64,000 nucleotides of DNA, from assembly GCA_963785735.1 (NCBI GenBank), contig CAWAWJ010000001.1, forward strand, positions 1,612,001 to 1,676,000, read 5' to 3'. Below are positions 34,414 through 42,470 of the stretch, piece by piece; position 1 is the stretch's first letter; each line of letters opens with the position of its first letter. Source of the DNA: REEB95 sp963785735 (GTDB lineage: Bacteria; Pseudomonadota; Alphaproteobacteria; ATCC43930; CGMCC-115725). Below the pieces are notes generated by a model, which was not told where the DNA came from, ran no database searches, and saw only the letters and a program-made list of their open reading frames with translations. The translations under genes were made by a program, and so were the position numbers.

Positions 34414-35099
34414 CAGAGCCCCAGCAAAGCCGGCAGCTCGGCGAGCGCTTTGATTTGCGCGGCGGGGGTCGCGGGGAGGCGCTCGGGCTTGGCGGAGGAT
34501 CGGTTGACCCAGGCAACCTTGTATCCGTGGAGCGCCGCGCCCGCCGCGTCCCAGGCGTTGGATGAAACAAAGCAGATGCGTTCGGCGGGAAGGCCGAGGC
34601 GCTTGGTCGCGAGCGCATAGACGCTGGGATGCGGCTTGTAGATGCCGCAATCCTCGACCGAGATCACGTGGTCGAGGAGATCGCCGATGCCGGCCGATGC
34701 GACCGCCGCCGCGAGCATCTTGGGCGAGCCGTTGGAGAGGATGGCGGCGGGCAGGCCCGCGCGCTTCAAGGCCTCGAGCGTCGGCTTGGCGTCGGGATAG
34801 GCCGAGAGCACGAGATAAAGCTCCATCAGCCGCGTCCTGAGATCGGCGCCGGACACGCCGAGCGTTTCCATGGCGTAGTCGAGCGCCTCGCCGGTCACCT
34901 GCCAGAAATCGACGTGGCGGCCCATCAGGCTCCGCAGCCAGGAATATTCGAGCTGCTTGCTGCGCCAGAGCGATGCGAGCGGATCGGCCTTAGGCCCAAG
35001 ATCGTCGCGGCATCGCCGCGCCGCCGAAGTCACGTCCAAGAGCGTGCCATAGGCGTCGAACACGCAGGCCGAAATCGACGGCATCGCCGGATGAGCCAT
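34413..35099 (-). CDS. Haloacid dehalogenase, type II (HAD superfamily)
   Basis: A 228-aa hydrolase of the (S)-2-haloacid dehalogenase subgroup. The nucleophile Asp is in CVFDAYGTLLDV (about Asp13), followed by LWRSKQLEYSWLRSL, which holds the substrate-binding Arg/Leu, then ILSNGSP (motif II) and the motif III/IV region SVEDCGIYKPHP and FVSSNAWDAAGA. The SSNAWDAAGA element is particularly typical of the dehalogenases. The native substrate may be a 2-haloacid or a related phosphonate-like acid. It ends in a TGATG overlap with the dehydratase gene. Confidence 0.88.
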   Translation of the reverse strand: MAHPAMPSISACVFDAYGTLLDVTSAARRCRDDLGPKADPLASLWRSKQLEYSWLRSLMGRHVDFWQVTGEALDYAMETLGVSGADLRTRLMELYLVLSAYPDAKPTLEALKRAGLPAAILSNGSPKMLAAAVASAGIGDLLDHVISVEDCGIYKPHPSVYALATKRLGLPAERICFVSSNAWDAAGAALHGYKVAWVNRSSAKPERLPATPAAQIKALAELPALLGL

Positions 35100-35104
35100 G
35101 TGCC

Positions 35105-37066
35105 TCAGCGCCTCAAATCGCTGGCGAGGGTGAAGGCCAGATTGGTCTCGCCCAGCCGCAGGCGGTAGATCTGCAAATTCTCGAGCACGCGCTGCACGTA
35201 GTTCCGCGTTTCATCGATCGGGATCGATTCCACCCAATCGACCACGTCGACGTCGGACGAACGCGGATCGCCGTATTGGCGGATCCATTCATTCACCCGC
35301 GCCGGGCCGGCGTTATAGGCGGCGACCGACAGCACATAGGAGCCGGAAAAACTGCTGAGCAAGCCGTCGATATAGGCCCGGCCCAGCGTCACGTTGTAGA
35401 GCTTGTCGGTGGTCAGCTTCTTCTTCGAATAGGGGATGTGCAGCAGCTTGGCGACCAGGCTCGCGGTCTTGGGCATGAGCTGCATCAGCCCGCGCGCTCC
35501 GGCGTGGCTCACCGCGGCGTGGTCGAAGGCGCTTTCCTGCCGCGTCATGGCGAGCAGCAGCGGGGTTTCCACATTGTCCGTCTTGCTGGTCTGGGGCAGG
35601 TCGGGGATCGGATAGCCCTCGGCGATGAGGTTCACCCCGGCATAGCCGGCGCGCTTGGCCGCGGCCACCGCCAAATCGGGGCGGCCGATATCGATCGCCA
35701 GTTGCGTCACCAGCACGAAATCCGAGGGCGTCGCGGCCATCTCCGAAAGCCGCCGCAGGAAAGGCCGCACCGTCTCTTCCGCGCCCACATCGCCCAGATC
35801 GCGCGTCACCCGCACCAGCTCGCGCTGCTCGAAGGCCGCGATCTCCTGGGGGCCGGGCTTGGGCTCGTCGAGCACCGAGGCGGGCGCCGCGCTGCGCGCC
35901 TCGGCGGCAAGCTGGCCGTAATATGTGGTCACCTTGCCGGCGGCGTTGTCGTACCATTTGGACGCCAAATCCTTCTTGCCCATGGCCTCGGCCGCGCGCC
36001 CCGCCCAATAGGCGCCGCGCGACAGGCTGATCGGCAATTTCATCTCGTTATAGAGCCGGACGAAATGGTCGTAGGCGATCTCCGGCTTGTTGAGAAAGCG
36101 TAGCGCGATCCAGCCCGACAGGAACTCCAGCTCGGCGAAGGCCGGCCCCGCGGTGGCTTCGTGATGTTCGGCCAGGCGCAAGGCCACGTCGGGCTGGTTG
36201 TTGGCGAGCGCGCGGCGCGCCACGAATTCCCGCTCCACCGCCCATTGGGTCGCGTGGTCGGGATCCGACGGCGCCGAATCGAGTAGCGCGATGGCGTCGT
36301 TGTCCATGAATTTGCGCCGGCTCCAGCGCACCAGATCGAAGAGCAGGCCGATGTCCTTGCGTTGCTCGGGCGAAAGCTTGGCCGCCATCTGGTTGGCGTT
36401 GGCTTTCAAGGCCTCGAGCGCGATGCGCGTCTCGGCCACCGCGCGCGGGCCGTTTCCCACCAGCGGCAGCATGCGCTTGGCCGCCGCGGTCTGTCCGTCC
36501 CACAGCAGCCGGTTGAGCCGTTGCTCGTTGTCGGCGGGGCGCAGCACGCCGTGAAAGCGCTGCAGCATCGATTTCTCGTCGAAGGGATTGAGGTCGCTGG
36601 TGATCCAGATTTCGCGGATGCGCGCCTGGCCCTTGTCGCCGTCGCCGCCGGAAATCATCAGCTCGGCCTGGCGCAGCTTGCCGTTGAAGCTCACCGGCGG
36701 GTGGGCGGCGAACCAGGCGCTGACGTCGGCATCGCCGGCGCCGCCCATCGCCTCCTCCGCGCGCTCTTCCAGCATCCCCTGGCTCGGCCAGTCGGGATGG
36801 TCGGTGATGAACTGGGTGATGTCGAAGAAACTCGCGCCGCTGCCGCCGCGCGTGAACGAAAGCCATTTGAGCGCCTGGGCGGGGAGCTGGTCCTGCGCCT
36901 TGCTGGCTTGGGTCCAGGCCGTCCGCATGTCGCCCCTTTCGGCGGCGGCGAAGGCGGCTTGGTAAAGCTTGCGGTCGCCATCGGACAACGACGCCGCGCC
37001 CGCTTGATGGAACGGGCCGAGCAACGCGGCGATCAGGACGAAAAGACCGGCTATGAACGACTTCAC
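35105..37066 (-). CDS. Soluble lytic murein transglycosylase (Slt family)
   Basis: A 653-aa periplasmic enzyme with a signal peptide (about residues 1-24, AGAASL) and a long alpha-helical superhelical region (about 30-470). The C-terminal SLT domain has MTRQESAFDH with the catalytic Glu, SHAGARGLMQLMP, and VAAYNAGPARVNEW. It cleaves the MurNAc-GlcNAc bond to give anhydro-muropeptides during wall turnover. Size is typical for Slt70. It is divergent from dapA, which makes a wall precursor. Confidence 0.92.
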   Translation of the reverse strand: MKSFIAGLFVLIAALLGPFHQAGAASLSDGDRKLYQAAFAAAERGDMRTAWTQASKAQDQLPAQALKWLSFTRGGSGASFFDITQFITDHPDWPSQGMLEERAEEAMGGAGDADVSAWFAAHPPVSFNGKLRQAELMISGGDGDKGQARIREIWITSDLNPFDEKSMLQRFHGVLRPADNEQRLNRLLWDGQTAAAKRMLPLVGNGPRAVAETRIALEALKANANQMAAKLSPEQRKDIGLLFDLVRWSRRKFMDNDAIALLDSAPSDPDHATQWAVEREFVARRALANNQPDVALRLAEHHEATAGPAFAELEFLSGWIALRFLNKPEIAYDHFVRLYNEMKLPISLSRGAYWAGRAAEAMGKKDLASKWYDNAAGKVTTYYGQLAAEARSAAPASVLDEPKPGPQEIAAFEQRELVRVTRDLGDVGAEETVRPFLRRLSEMAATPSDFVLVTQLAIDIGRPDLAVAAAKRAGYAGVNLIAEGYPIPDLPQTSKTDNVETPLLLAMTRQESAFDHAAVSHAGARGLMQLMPKTASLVAKLLHIPYSKKKLTTDKLYNVTLGRAYIDGLLSSFSGSYVLSVAAYNAGPARVNEWIRQYGDPRSSDVDVVDWVESIPIDETRNYVQRVLENLQIYRLRLGETNLAFTLASDLRR

Positions 37067-37155
37067 CAGCGCAACACTCCCCAGGCCCCCGTCTTACCTC
37101 GCGGGGCGCGCGATCCCCAGTTTAACCATCGCAGCCCCCGCTGTCAGGCGAATGG

Positions 37156-37185
37156 TTGCAGTCGGATCGTCCTGGGGTCTATTTT
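37156..37185 (+). promoter_or_regulatory. Candidate dapA promoter
   Basis: TTGCAG (37156-37161) and TATTTT (37180-37185) are 18 bases apart, which puts the start near 37192. The ATG at 37232 follows a GGAGG ribosome site. TTAACCAT, a CtrA-type half-site, lies at 37122-37129. Sequence evidence only. Confidence 0.4.
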
Positions 37186-37231
37186 GAGGCCTAAGGGCCG
37201 GTTTGGATCGGACCGGGCCCTGGAGGTCACA

Positions 37232-38107
37232 ATGTTCAAGGGTTCCATGGTCGCGCTCATCACGCCCTTCCGCAACGGCGCGGTGGATGAGAAGGCGTTC
37301 CAGAGCTTCGTCGACTGGCAGATCGGCCAGGGCACGCAAGGCGTGGTGCCGTGCGGCACCACCGGCGAGTCTCCGACCCTGAGCCATGCCGAACACAAGC
37401 GCGTGGTCGAGCTCTGCGTCGAAACCGCCAAGGGCCGCGTGCCGGTGATCGCCGGCACCGGCTCGAATTCGACATCCGAGGCGATCGAGTTGACGGCTCA
37501 CGCCAAGAAGGCGGGCGCCGACGCCGCGCTGATCGTCACGCCCTATTACAACAAGCCGACCCAGGAAGGGCTCTATCGGCATTACAAGGCGATCAACGAC
37601 GCGGTCGATCTGCCGTTCCTGATCTACAACATCCCGGGGCGCAGCGTCGTCGACATGAGCGTCGCCACCATGGCGCGGCTCGCCGAGCTGCCCCATGTGA
37701 TCGGGGTCAAGGACGCGACCAACGACCTGGCGCGGCCGTTGAAGACCCGCGAGGTGATGGGCAAGGATTTCTGCATGCTGTCGGGCGAGGACGCGACCGC
37801 GCTCGCCTTCCTGGCGCAGGGCGGCGATGGCTGCATCTCGGTCACCGCCAATGTGGCGCCGCGCGCCTGCGCGGAAATGCACGCGGCCTGGGGGAAGGGC
37901 GATGCGCGGCGCGCGATGGAGATCAACCAGCGTCTGGCGCCGTTGCACGAGGCGTTGTTCGTCGAGACCAGCCCGGCGCCGGTCAAATACGCGGCGTCGC
38001 TCCTCGACAAATCCACGCCCGAGCTGCGCTTGCCCTTGGTCGCGGCGAGCGCCGAGGCCCAGGCCCGGGTCAAAAGCGCGATGCGCTCCGCCGGTCTGCT
38101 GAACTAG
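37232..38107 (+). CDS. dapA: 4-hydroxy-tetrahydrodipicolinate synthase
   Basis: DapA condenses pyruvate with aspartate semialdehyde, the first committed step to lysine and meso-diaminopimelate. The product is 291 aa, the usual length. The Schiff-base Lys is Lys160 in GVKDATND, the proton-relay Tyr is Tyr132 in FLIYNIPGR, and the substrate loop PCGTTGES lies at 40-47. The ATG at 37232 has TGGAGG seven bases upstream. smpB begins eight bases after the stop, so dapA-smpB are one transcript, a common alphaproteobacterial arrangement. Confidence 0.96.
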   Translation: MFKGSMVALITPFRNGAVDEKAFQSFVDWQIGQGTQGVVPCGTTGESPTLSHAEHKRVVELCVETAKGRVPVIAGTGSNSTSEAIELTAHAKKAGADAALIVTPYYNKPTQEGLYRHYKAINDAVDLPFLIYNIPGRSVVDMSVATMARLAELPHVIGVKDATNDLARPLKTREVMGKDFCMLSGEDATALAFLAQGGDGCISVTANVAPRACAEMHAAWGKGDARRAMEINQRLAPLHEALFVETSPAPVKYAASLLDKSTPELRLPLVAASAEAQARVKSAMRSAGLLN

Positions 38108-38114
38108 GAAATCC

Positions 38115-38579
38115 ATGGCGCTCCGCGGCGACGAGAAATACGTCGCGCAAAACCGGCGCGCGCGGCACGATTACCTGATCGAGAACACGCTCGAGGCCGG
38201 TATGATGCTGACCGGCACCGAGGTCAAGGTGCTGCGCAAGGGCCTGGCTTCGATCGCCGAGGCCTATGCCACCGAGAAGGAAGGCAAGATCTATCTCTTG
38301 AATTCGCATTTCCCGATCTACGCCTCGGCGCGGGTCAATCACGAGCCGCGCCGGCCGCGTTTGTTGCTGCTGCACACGCGCGAGATCGACAAGCTCCTGG
38401 GCGCGGTGAAGCGCGACGGCATCACGCTCATTCCGCTGGCGATTTATTTCAACGACCGCGGCCGGGCCAAGCTGCAACTGGGCCTGGCCAAAGGGAAGCG
38501 CAAGGCCGATAAGCGCGCGGCCGAGAAGGAGCGCGACTGGCAGCGCGACCGCTCGCGGCTGATGCGGGATAAGGGTTAG
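38115..38579 (+). CDS. smpB: SsrA-binding protein SmpB
   Basis: A 154-aa RNA-binding protein that carries tmRNA to stalled ribosomes. The family features are clear: VAQNRRARHDYLIENTLEAGMML, GTEVKVLRKGLASIAEAYA, then HEPRRPRLLLLHTREI, and a basic C-terminal tail that mimics a codon in the decoding site. It follows dapA closely. I saw no tmRNA gene in the window (in this class it is a two-piece RNA). Confidence 0.96.
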   Translation: MALRGDEKYVAQNRRARHDYLIENTLEAGMMLTGTEVKVLRKGLASIAEAYATEKEGKIYLLNSHFPIYASARVNHEPRRPRLLLLHTREIDKLLGAVKRDGITLIPLAIYFNDRGRAKLQLGLAKGKRKADKRAAEKERDWQRDRSRLMRDKG

Positions 38580-38583
38580 ACGG

Positions 38584-39231
38584 CTAACCGAGCCGCCTCT
38601 TCAATTCCGCGAACACGCTTTCGAACATGGGCACCGTCAGGGTTCCGGTGTTGGTGTTGTAGCGCGAGCAATGATAGCTGTCGGCCAGAAGCGGCGCTGA
38701 TTCGATCGCATGCACCGCGCCGTGGCGGAAGGGGAAGGCCGCCTTGCGCTGGCGAAGCGCCGTAAGCGCGGCGTTGTGCGCGATCAGGCCCAGCGCCAAT
38801 ATCGCCTTCAATCCCGGCATGGAGGCTATTTCGGATGCGAGAAAGCCGCCGCAGGATTTGATCTCGGCGGGCTCGGGCTTGTTCTGTGGCGGCACGCATC
38901 TCACCGCGTTGGTGATGCGGCAATCGATCAAGGCGAGCCCGTCGTCGGCGCGCTCGGCGTATTCGCCCCGGGCGAAGTCGAATTTCTTGAGCGTCGCATA
39001 AAGCAGCACCCCGGCGAAATCTCCGGTGAAAGGCCGGCCGGTGCGGTTGGCGCCCTTCAAGCCCGGCGCCAATCCCACGATCAGCAGCCGCGCCGACGGC
39101 TCGCCGAAAGACGGCACCGGCGCGTTGAACCAATCGGGATTGGCCTTGCGCTGCTCGGCGCGGAAAGCGGCGAGGCGCGGGCAGAGCGGGCAATCGCGTC
39201 CCGGGCCTGCGCGGCCCGCGGAAGCGGTCAC
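38584..39231 (-). CDS. Family 5 uracil-DNA glycosylase (UdgB type)
   Basis: A 215-aa DNA repair enzyme. Start is GTG 39231, whose GTGA overlaps the NYN gene stop, giving the N-terminus VTASAGRAGPG. An upstream in-frame extension has no family character. The GLAPGLKGANRTGRPFTGD region (quoted in part: GANRTGR) is the diagnostic family 5 motif, and the N-terminal C-P-L-C and later CRITNAVRC / SCGGFL supply the four iron-sulfur cysteines. HCSRYNTNTG is the DNA-intercalation loop. It removes uracil, and in this family also hypoxanthine and ethenocytosine, from DNA. Confidence 0.9.
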   Translation of the reverse strand: MTASAGRAGPGRDCPLCPRLAAFRAEQRKANPDWFNAPVPSFGEPSARLLIVGLAPGLKGANRTGRPFTGDFAGVLLYATLKKFDFARGEYAERADDGLALIDCRITNAVRCVPPQNKPEPAEIKSCGGFLASEIASMPGLKAILALGLIAHNAALTALRQRKAAFPFRHGAVHAIESAPLLADSYHCSRYNTNTGTLTVPMFESVFAELKRRLG

Positions 39232-39806
39232 GCGTTGCTGTCGCTCATCGCCGGAACTTGCCGCGCGGCGTCGTCGCGGTGGTGGCGCATGATCTGCGGC
39301 GCCAGATCCTGAAGCTCGACGAAGATGTCGGCCTGGCGGCGCAGCTCGTCCGCGATCATCGGCGGCGCCGAGCGGATGGTCGAGACCACGGTGACGCGCA
39401 CGCCCTTCTTCTGCACCGCTTCCACCAGGCGGCGGAAATCGCCGTCGCCCGAGAACAGCACGATATGGTCGAGGAACTGCGCCATTTCCATCACGTCGAT
39501 GGCGAGCTCGATGTCCATGTTGCCCTTCACCTTGCGCCGTCCCATGGCATCGGTGAATTCCTTGGTCGGCTTGGTGACCATGGTATAGCCGTTGTAATCG
39601 AGCCAATCGACCAGCGGCCGCAAGGGCGAATAATCCTGTTCCTCGATCAATGCGGTATAATAGAAGGCGCGTATCAGCCGGCCCTTTTCGCCGAACAGCT
39701 CCAGGAGCCGCTTGTAGTCGATATCGAACCCCAGGGAGCGCGCGGCGGCGTGAAGGTTGGCGCCGTCAATGAACAAAGCAATTCTTTCTTCGGGATAAAA
39801 TGTCAT
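39228..39806 (-). CDS. NYN-domain (LabA/DUF88) putative ribonuclease
   Basis: A 192-aa protein of the PIN-like NYN family. The ATG at 39806 has GGAGA seven bases upstream and gives a start typical of the group (ERIALFIDGANLH). Acidic active-site residues are visible in FIDGANL, NMDIELAIDVME and FSGDGDFRRL. Family members cleave RNA; precise targets are unknown. Its stop overlaps the uracil-DNA glycosylase start by four bases. folK is divergent. Confidence 0.9.
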   Translation of the reverse strand: MTFYPEERIALFIDGANLHAAARSLGFDIDYKRLLELFGEKGRLIRAFYYTALIEEQDYSPLRPLVDWLDYNGYTMVTKPTKEFTDAMGRRKVKGNMDIELAIDVMEMAQFLDHIVLFSGDGDFRRLVEAVQKKGVRVTVVSTIRSAPPMIADELRRQADIFVELQDLAPQIMRHHRDDAARQVPAMSDSNA

Positions 39807-39909
39807 GTGCAGTCTCCACCAATGTCCAAAACGTGCCGGGTACTTATCCGGCGGGCTGATTTGACTTCCATACGCACCCCGCGTCAATACGCGATGCCGG
39901 GGAATTGAG

Positions 39910-40413
39910 ATGATCTTGATCGCCTTAGGCGCGAATCAGCCGAGCGCTCTGGGACCGCCGCCGGTGACCATCGAAGCGGCAATAGCAAGTCTTGCTCAGG
40001 AAGCGGGCAAAATTATGGCGCGGTCGCGACTTTACCGCTCGGCGCCGGTGCCGGTTTCGGCGCAACCCTGGTATGTGAACGCGGTGGTTTCAATCGAAAC
40101 CCGGCTTCAGCCCGAGGCGTTGCTTGCCCTGTTGCATGGCATCGAGACGCAACTGGGCCGCGTGCGGCGCGAGCGGAACGAGGCGCGGGCGATCGATCTC
40201 GATCTGCTCGATTATCATGGTTTCATCCGCGACCAGCCGCCCATTTTGCCGCATCCGCGCATGCAGGAACGCGCTTTCGTGCTGCTGCCGCTGGCCGAGA
40301 TCGCGCCCGGCTGGAAACATCCCGTGCTCGGCCTGTCGGTCGAAGAATTGATCGCGCGCCTGCCCCCGGGCCAGACCGCCCAGGTTATCAAGGGGCCGGT
40401 GGAGGACGCGTGA
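39910..40413 (+). CDS. folK: 2-amino-4-hydroxy-6-hydroxymethyldihydropteridine diphosphokinase
   Basis: HPPK (167 aa) passes a diphosphate from ATP to the pterin, the step between FolB and FolP. The signatures are ALGANQPSALGPP (loop with substrate Asn), QPWYVNAVV, and RARAIDLDLLDY with the Mg-binding Asp pair, followed by LPHPRMQERAFVLLPL. The start ATG at 39910 follows a short untranslated stretch; no strong ribosome site is visible. pyrE follows 31 bases later. Together with folB and folP this window holds three consecutive pterin-pathway enzymes. Confidence 0.95.
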   Translation: MILIALGANQPSALGPPPVTIEAAIASLAQEAGKIMARSRLYRSAPVPVSAQPWYVNAVVSIETRLQPEALLALLHGIETQLGRVRRERNEARAIDLDLLDYHGFIRDQPPILPHPRMQERAFVLLPLAEIAPGWKHPVLGLSVEELIARLPPGQTAQVIKGPVEDA

Positions 40414-40444
40414 CAGGCTTATCCTTGCGCGCTATGGATCAACC

Positions 40445-40999
40445 ATGAGCCAAAGCAAGCGCGAGCGGCTGCGCGACATCATCGCCCGCGAATCGCTGCT
40501 CACCGGCAAGGACTTCACCCTCGCCTCGGGCAAGAGCAGCGGCTACTTCTTCGACATGAAGAAGACCATGTTCCATCCCGAAGGGGCGGCGCTGACCGCC
40601 GATCTGGTCTTCGAGGCGATCAAGGACGACAAGGACGTGGCCTATATCGGCGGGCTCGAAATGGGCGCGGTGCCGGTGATCGCCGCCGTGTGCGTGCGGA
40701 GCTGGCCGGAGCGGCCGATCGCGGGCTTTTTCGTGAGGAAGCAGGTGAAGGACCACGGCACGGCCAAGCTGATCGACGGCCGGCTCGAGCCGGGCAAGAC
40801 GGTCATACTCCTTGAAGATGTAACGACAACCGGCGGCTCGGTGATGAAGGCGGTCGAGGCCGCCCGAGCCCAGGGCTGCAAGGTCAAGAAGATCGTCACC
40901 ATCGTCGACCGGCTGGAAGGCGCAAGCGCCAATCTCAAGAAGGAAGGGCTGGAGCTGGTGGCGCTTTTCACCCGCGACGATTTCGCGCCCAAGAAGTAA
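40445..40999 (+). CDS. pyrE: Orotate phosphoribosyltransferase
   Basis: PyrE (184 aa) makes orotidine 5'-phosphate from orotate and PRPP. The PRPP loop is VILLEDVTTTGGSVMKAV, and the N-terminal FTLASGKSSGYFFDMK binds orotate. FFVRKQVKDHGTAKLIDG is the flexible catalytic loop with the key Lys. Length is short but within the class. It lies between folK and the AlgD-like gene; a CtrA-like GTAA-N7-TTAACC sits just after it. Confidence 0.94.
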   Translation: MSQSKRERLRDIIARESLLTGKDFTLASGKSSGYFFDMKKTMFHPEGAALTADLVFEAIKDDKDVAYIGGLEMGAVPVIAAVCVRSWPERPIAGFFVRKQVKDHGTAKLIDGRLEPGKTVILLEDVTTTGGSVMKAVEAARAQGCKVKKIVTIVDRLEGASANLKKEGLELVALFTRDDFAPKK

Positions 41000-41019
41000 T
41001 CCCCGGCCGTTCATTGGCA

Positions 41020-41036
41020 GTAACCCTTTATTAACC
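41020..41036 (+). promoter_or_regulatory. CtrA-like site upstream of AlgD-like gene
   Basis: GTAA-N7-TTAACC (41020-41036) has one mismatch to the CtrA consensus TTAA-N7-TTAAC. It lies about 108 bases before ATG 41144. Binding is inferred from pattern only. Confidence 0.3.
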
Positions 41037-41143
41037 ACGGCGGCGCCGGCGGGCTTGCCGGATTTGCGAACCCTCACCCGATATTAAGGAAATGGCCGCT
41101 TAATGGCGGGGCCAAATCCATTTGTGAGGGGCGCGGGCTTCGC

Positions 41144-42457
41144 ATGCGTATTTCGGTTTTCGGCATGGGCTATGTCGGCACGGTTTCAGCCGCGTGTTTC
41201 GCCGAATTGGGCCACGATGTCACCGGCGTCGATGTCAATCCGCGAAAAGTCGAGATGCTCAATCGCGGCCTGTCGCCGGTGGTGGAAGAGGGGATCGACG
41301 AGGCGGTCGAGGCCGGGGTCGCCGCCGGGCGCCTGCGCGCCACTTCCGACGCCGACGGCGCGGTGCTGAAAAGCGACATCTCGCTCATTTCCGTCGGCAC
41401 GCCGATGAACGGAAACGGCGCGCCCGATCTCTCGGCGCTCGACGCGGTGGTCGGCCATATCGGCCGCGCGCTCCGGCACAAGAACGGGCCGCACACCGTG
41501 GTGCTGCGCTCGACCGTGCCGCCCGGCACGACCGAGGGCCGCGTGCTGCCCGCGCTCCACGCACAATCGGGCCGCGAGGGCGATGGCGGCCTGGCGGTCG
41601 CCTTCAATCCCGAATTCCTGCGCGAAGGCTGCTCGGTCAAGGATTTCCGCAATCCGCCCTTCACCATCGCCGGCAGCCCGAGCGAGGAAGGCTATCGCGC
41701 GGTCGAGGAACTTTACCGCGGCGTTTCGGCGCCCTTCATCCGCACGACCACCGCCATCGCCGAATCCGTGAAATGTCTCTCCAACGCCTTCCACGCGGTC
41801 AAGATCACCTTCGCCAACGAGGCCGGCGTTCTCCTGAAGAGCCTGGGCATCGACCCGCAAGAGGCGATGCGCGTCTTCTGCGAGGACCGCCAGCTCAATA
41901 TTTCCCCGGCCTATCTCCGGCCCGGCTTCGCCTTCGGCGGCTCCTGCTTGCCCAAGGACGTGGCGGCGCTGGTCGCGCTCGCCAAGACGCGCGATCTCGA
42001 TCTGCCGTTCCTGTCGCATGTGATGGAAGCGAACGAGGCGCATATCGCCCGCGCGCTCGATGCCGTCTTGAATCACAAGCGCGGCAAGGTGGCGCTCTTG
42101 GGTCTCGCCTTCAAGCCCGGCACCGACGATCTGCGCCATTCGCCCTTCGTCTATCTGGCCGAAAGGCTGATCGGCAAGGGCTACGAGCTCGCGATCTTCG
42201 ACCGCAACGTCCATGCCGCGAAGCTCCTGGGCAAGAACCGCGAATTCATCGACCAGGAAATCCCGCATTTCGAGCGGCTGCTGTCGCCCGATCTCGCCCA
42301 GGCGCTCGACGGATCGGCGATCATCGTCATCGGCCACGCCTCGCGCGCCGACATCGATTTTGTGAAGGCCCATCACGCCGGCCGCCCGGTGCTCGATCTC
42401 CAGGGCGTCAAGGAACTGCGCGAGCAGCCGGGCGTGGTCTATCAGTCGCTCTGTTGA
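41144..42457 (+). CDS. GDP-mannose 6-dehydrogenase (AlgD-like) / UDP-glucose dehydrogenase family
   Basis: A 437-aa four-electron nucleotide-sugar dehydrogenase that makes a uronic acid for capsule or exopolysaccharide. The Rossmann motif GMGYVGTV starts at residue 7. The catalytic Cys268 sits in GFAFGGSCLPKD, the same position and context as in Pseudomonas AlgD. FNPEFLREG and STVPPGTT complete the signature. The AlgD-like end and spacing favour GDP-mannose over UDP-glucose as substrate; either remains possible. The glycosyltransferase gene follows 13 bases later, so both probably serve one polysaccharide. Confidence 0.88.
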   Translation: MRISVFGMGYVGTVSAACFAELGHDVTGVDVNPRKVEMLNRGLSPVVEEGIDEAVEAGVAAGRLRATSDADGAVLKSDISLISVGTPMNGNGAPDLSALDAVVGHIGRALRHKNGPHTVVLRSTVPPGTTEGRVLPALHAQSGREGDGGLAVAFNPEFLREGCSVKDFRNPPFTIAGSPSEEGYRAVEELYRGVSAPFIRTTTAIAESVKCLSNAFHAVKITFANEAGVLLKSLGIDPQEAMRVFCEDRQLNISPAYLRPGFAFGGSCLPKDVAALVALAKTRDLDLPFLSHVMEANEAHIARALDAVLNHKRGKVALLGLAFKPGTDDLRHSPFVYLAERLIGKGYELAIFDRNVHAAKLLGKNREFIDQEIPHFERLLSPDLAQALDGSAIIVIGHASRADIDFVKAHHAGRPVLDLQGVKELREQPGVVYQSLC

Positions 42458-42470
42458 TGGATCCGCGCTG

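Noticed and set aside
38584..39606. Longer uracil-DNA glycosylase starting at 39606
   Set aside because: The added 125 residues are an out-of-frame reading of the NYN gene; GTG 39231 fits the family start and the overlap.
41103..41369. Alternative start for the AlgD-like gene in another frame at 41103
   Set aside because: Different frame from the real protein; the true start at 41144 gives the conserved Rossmann N-terminus.
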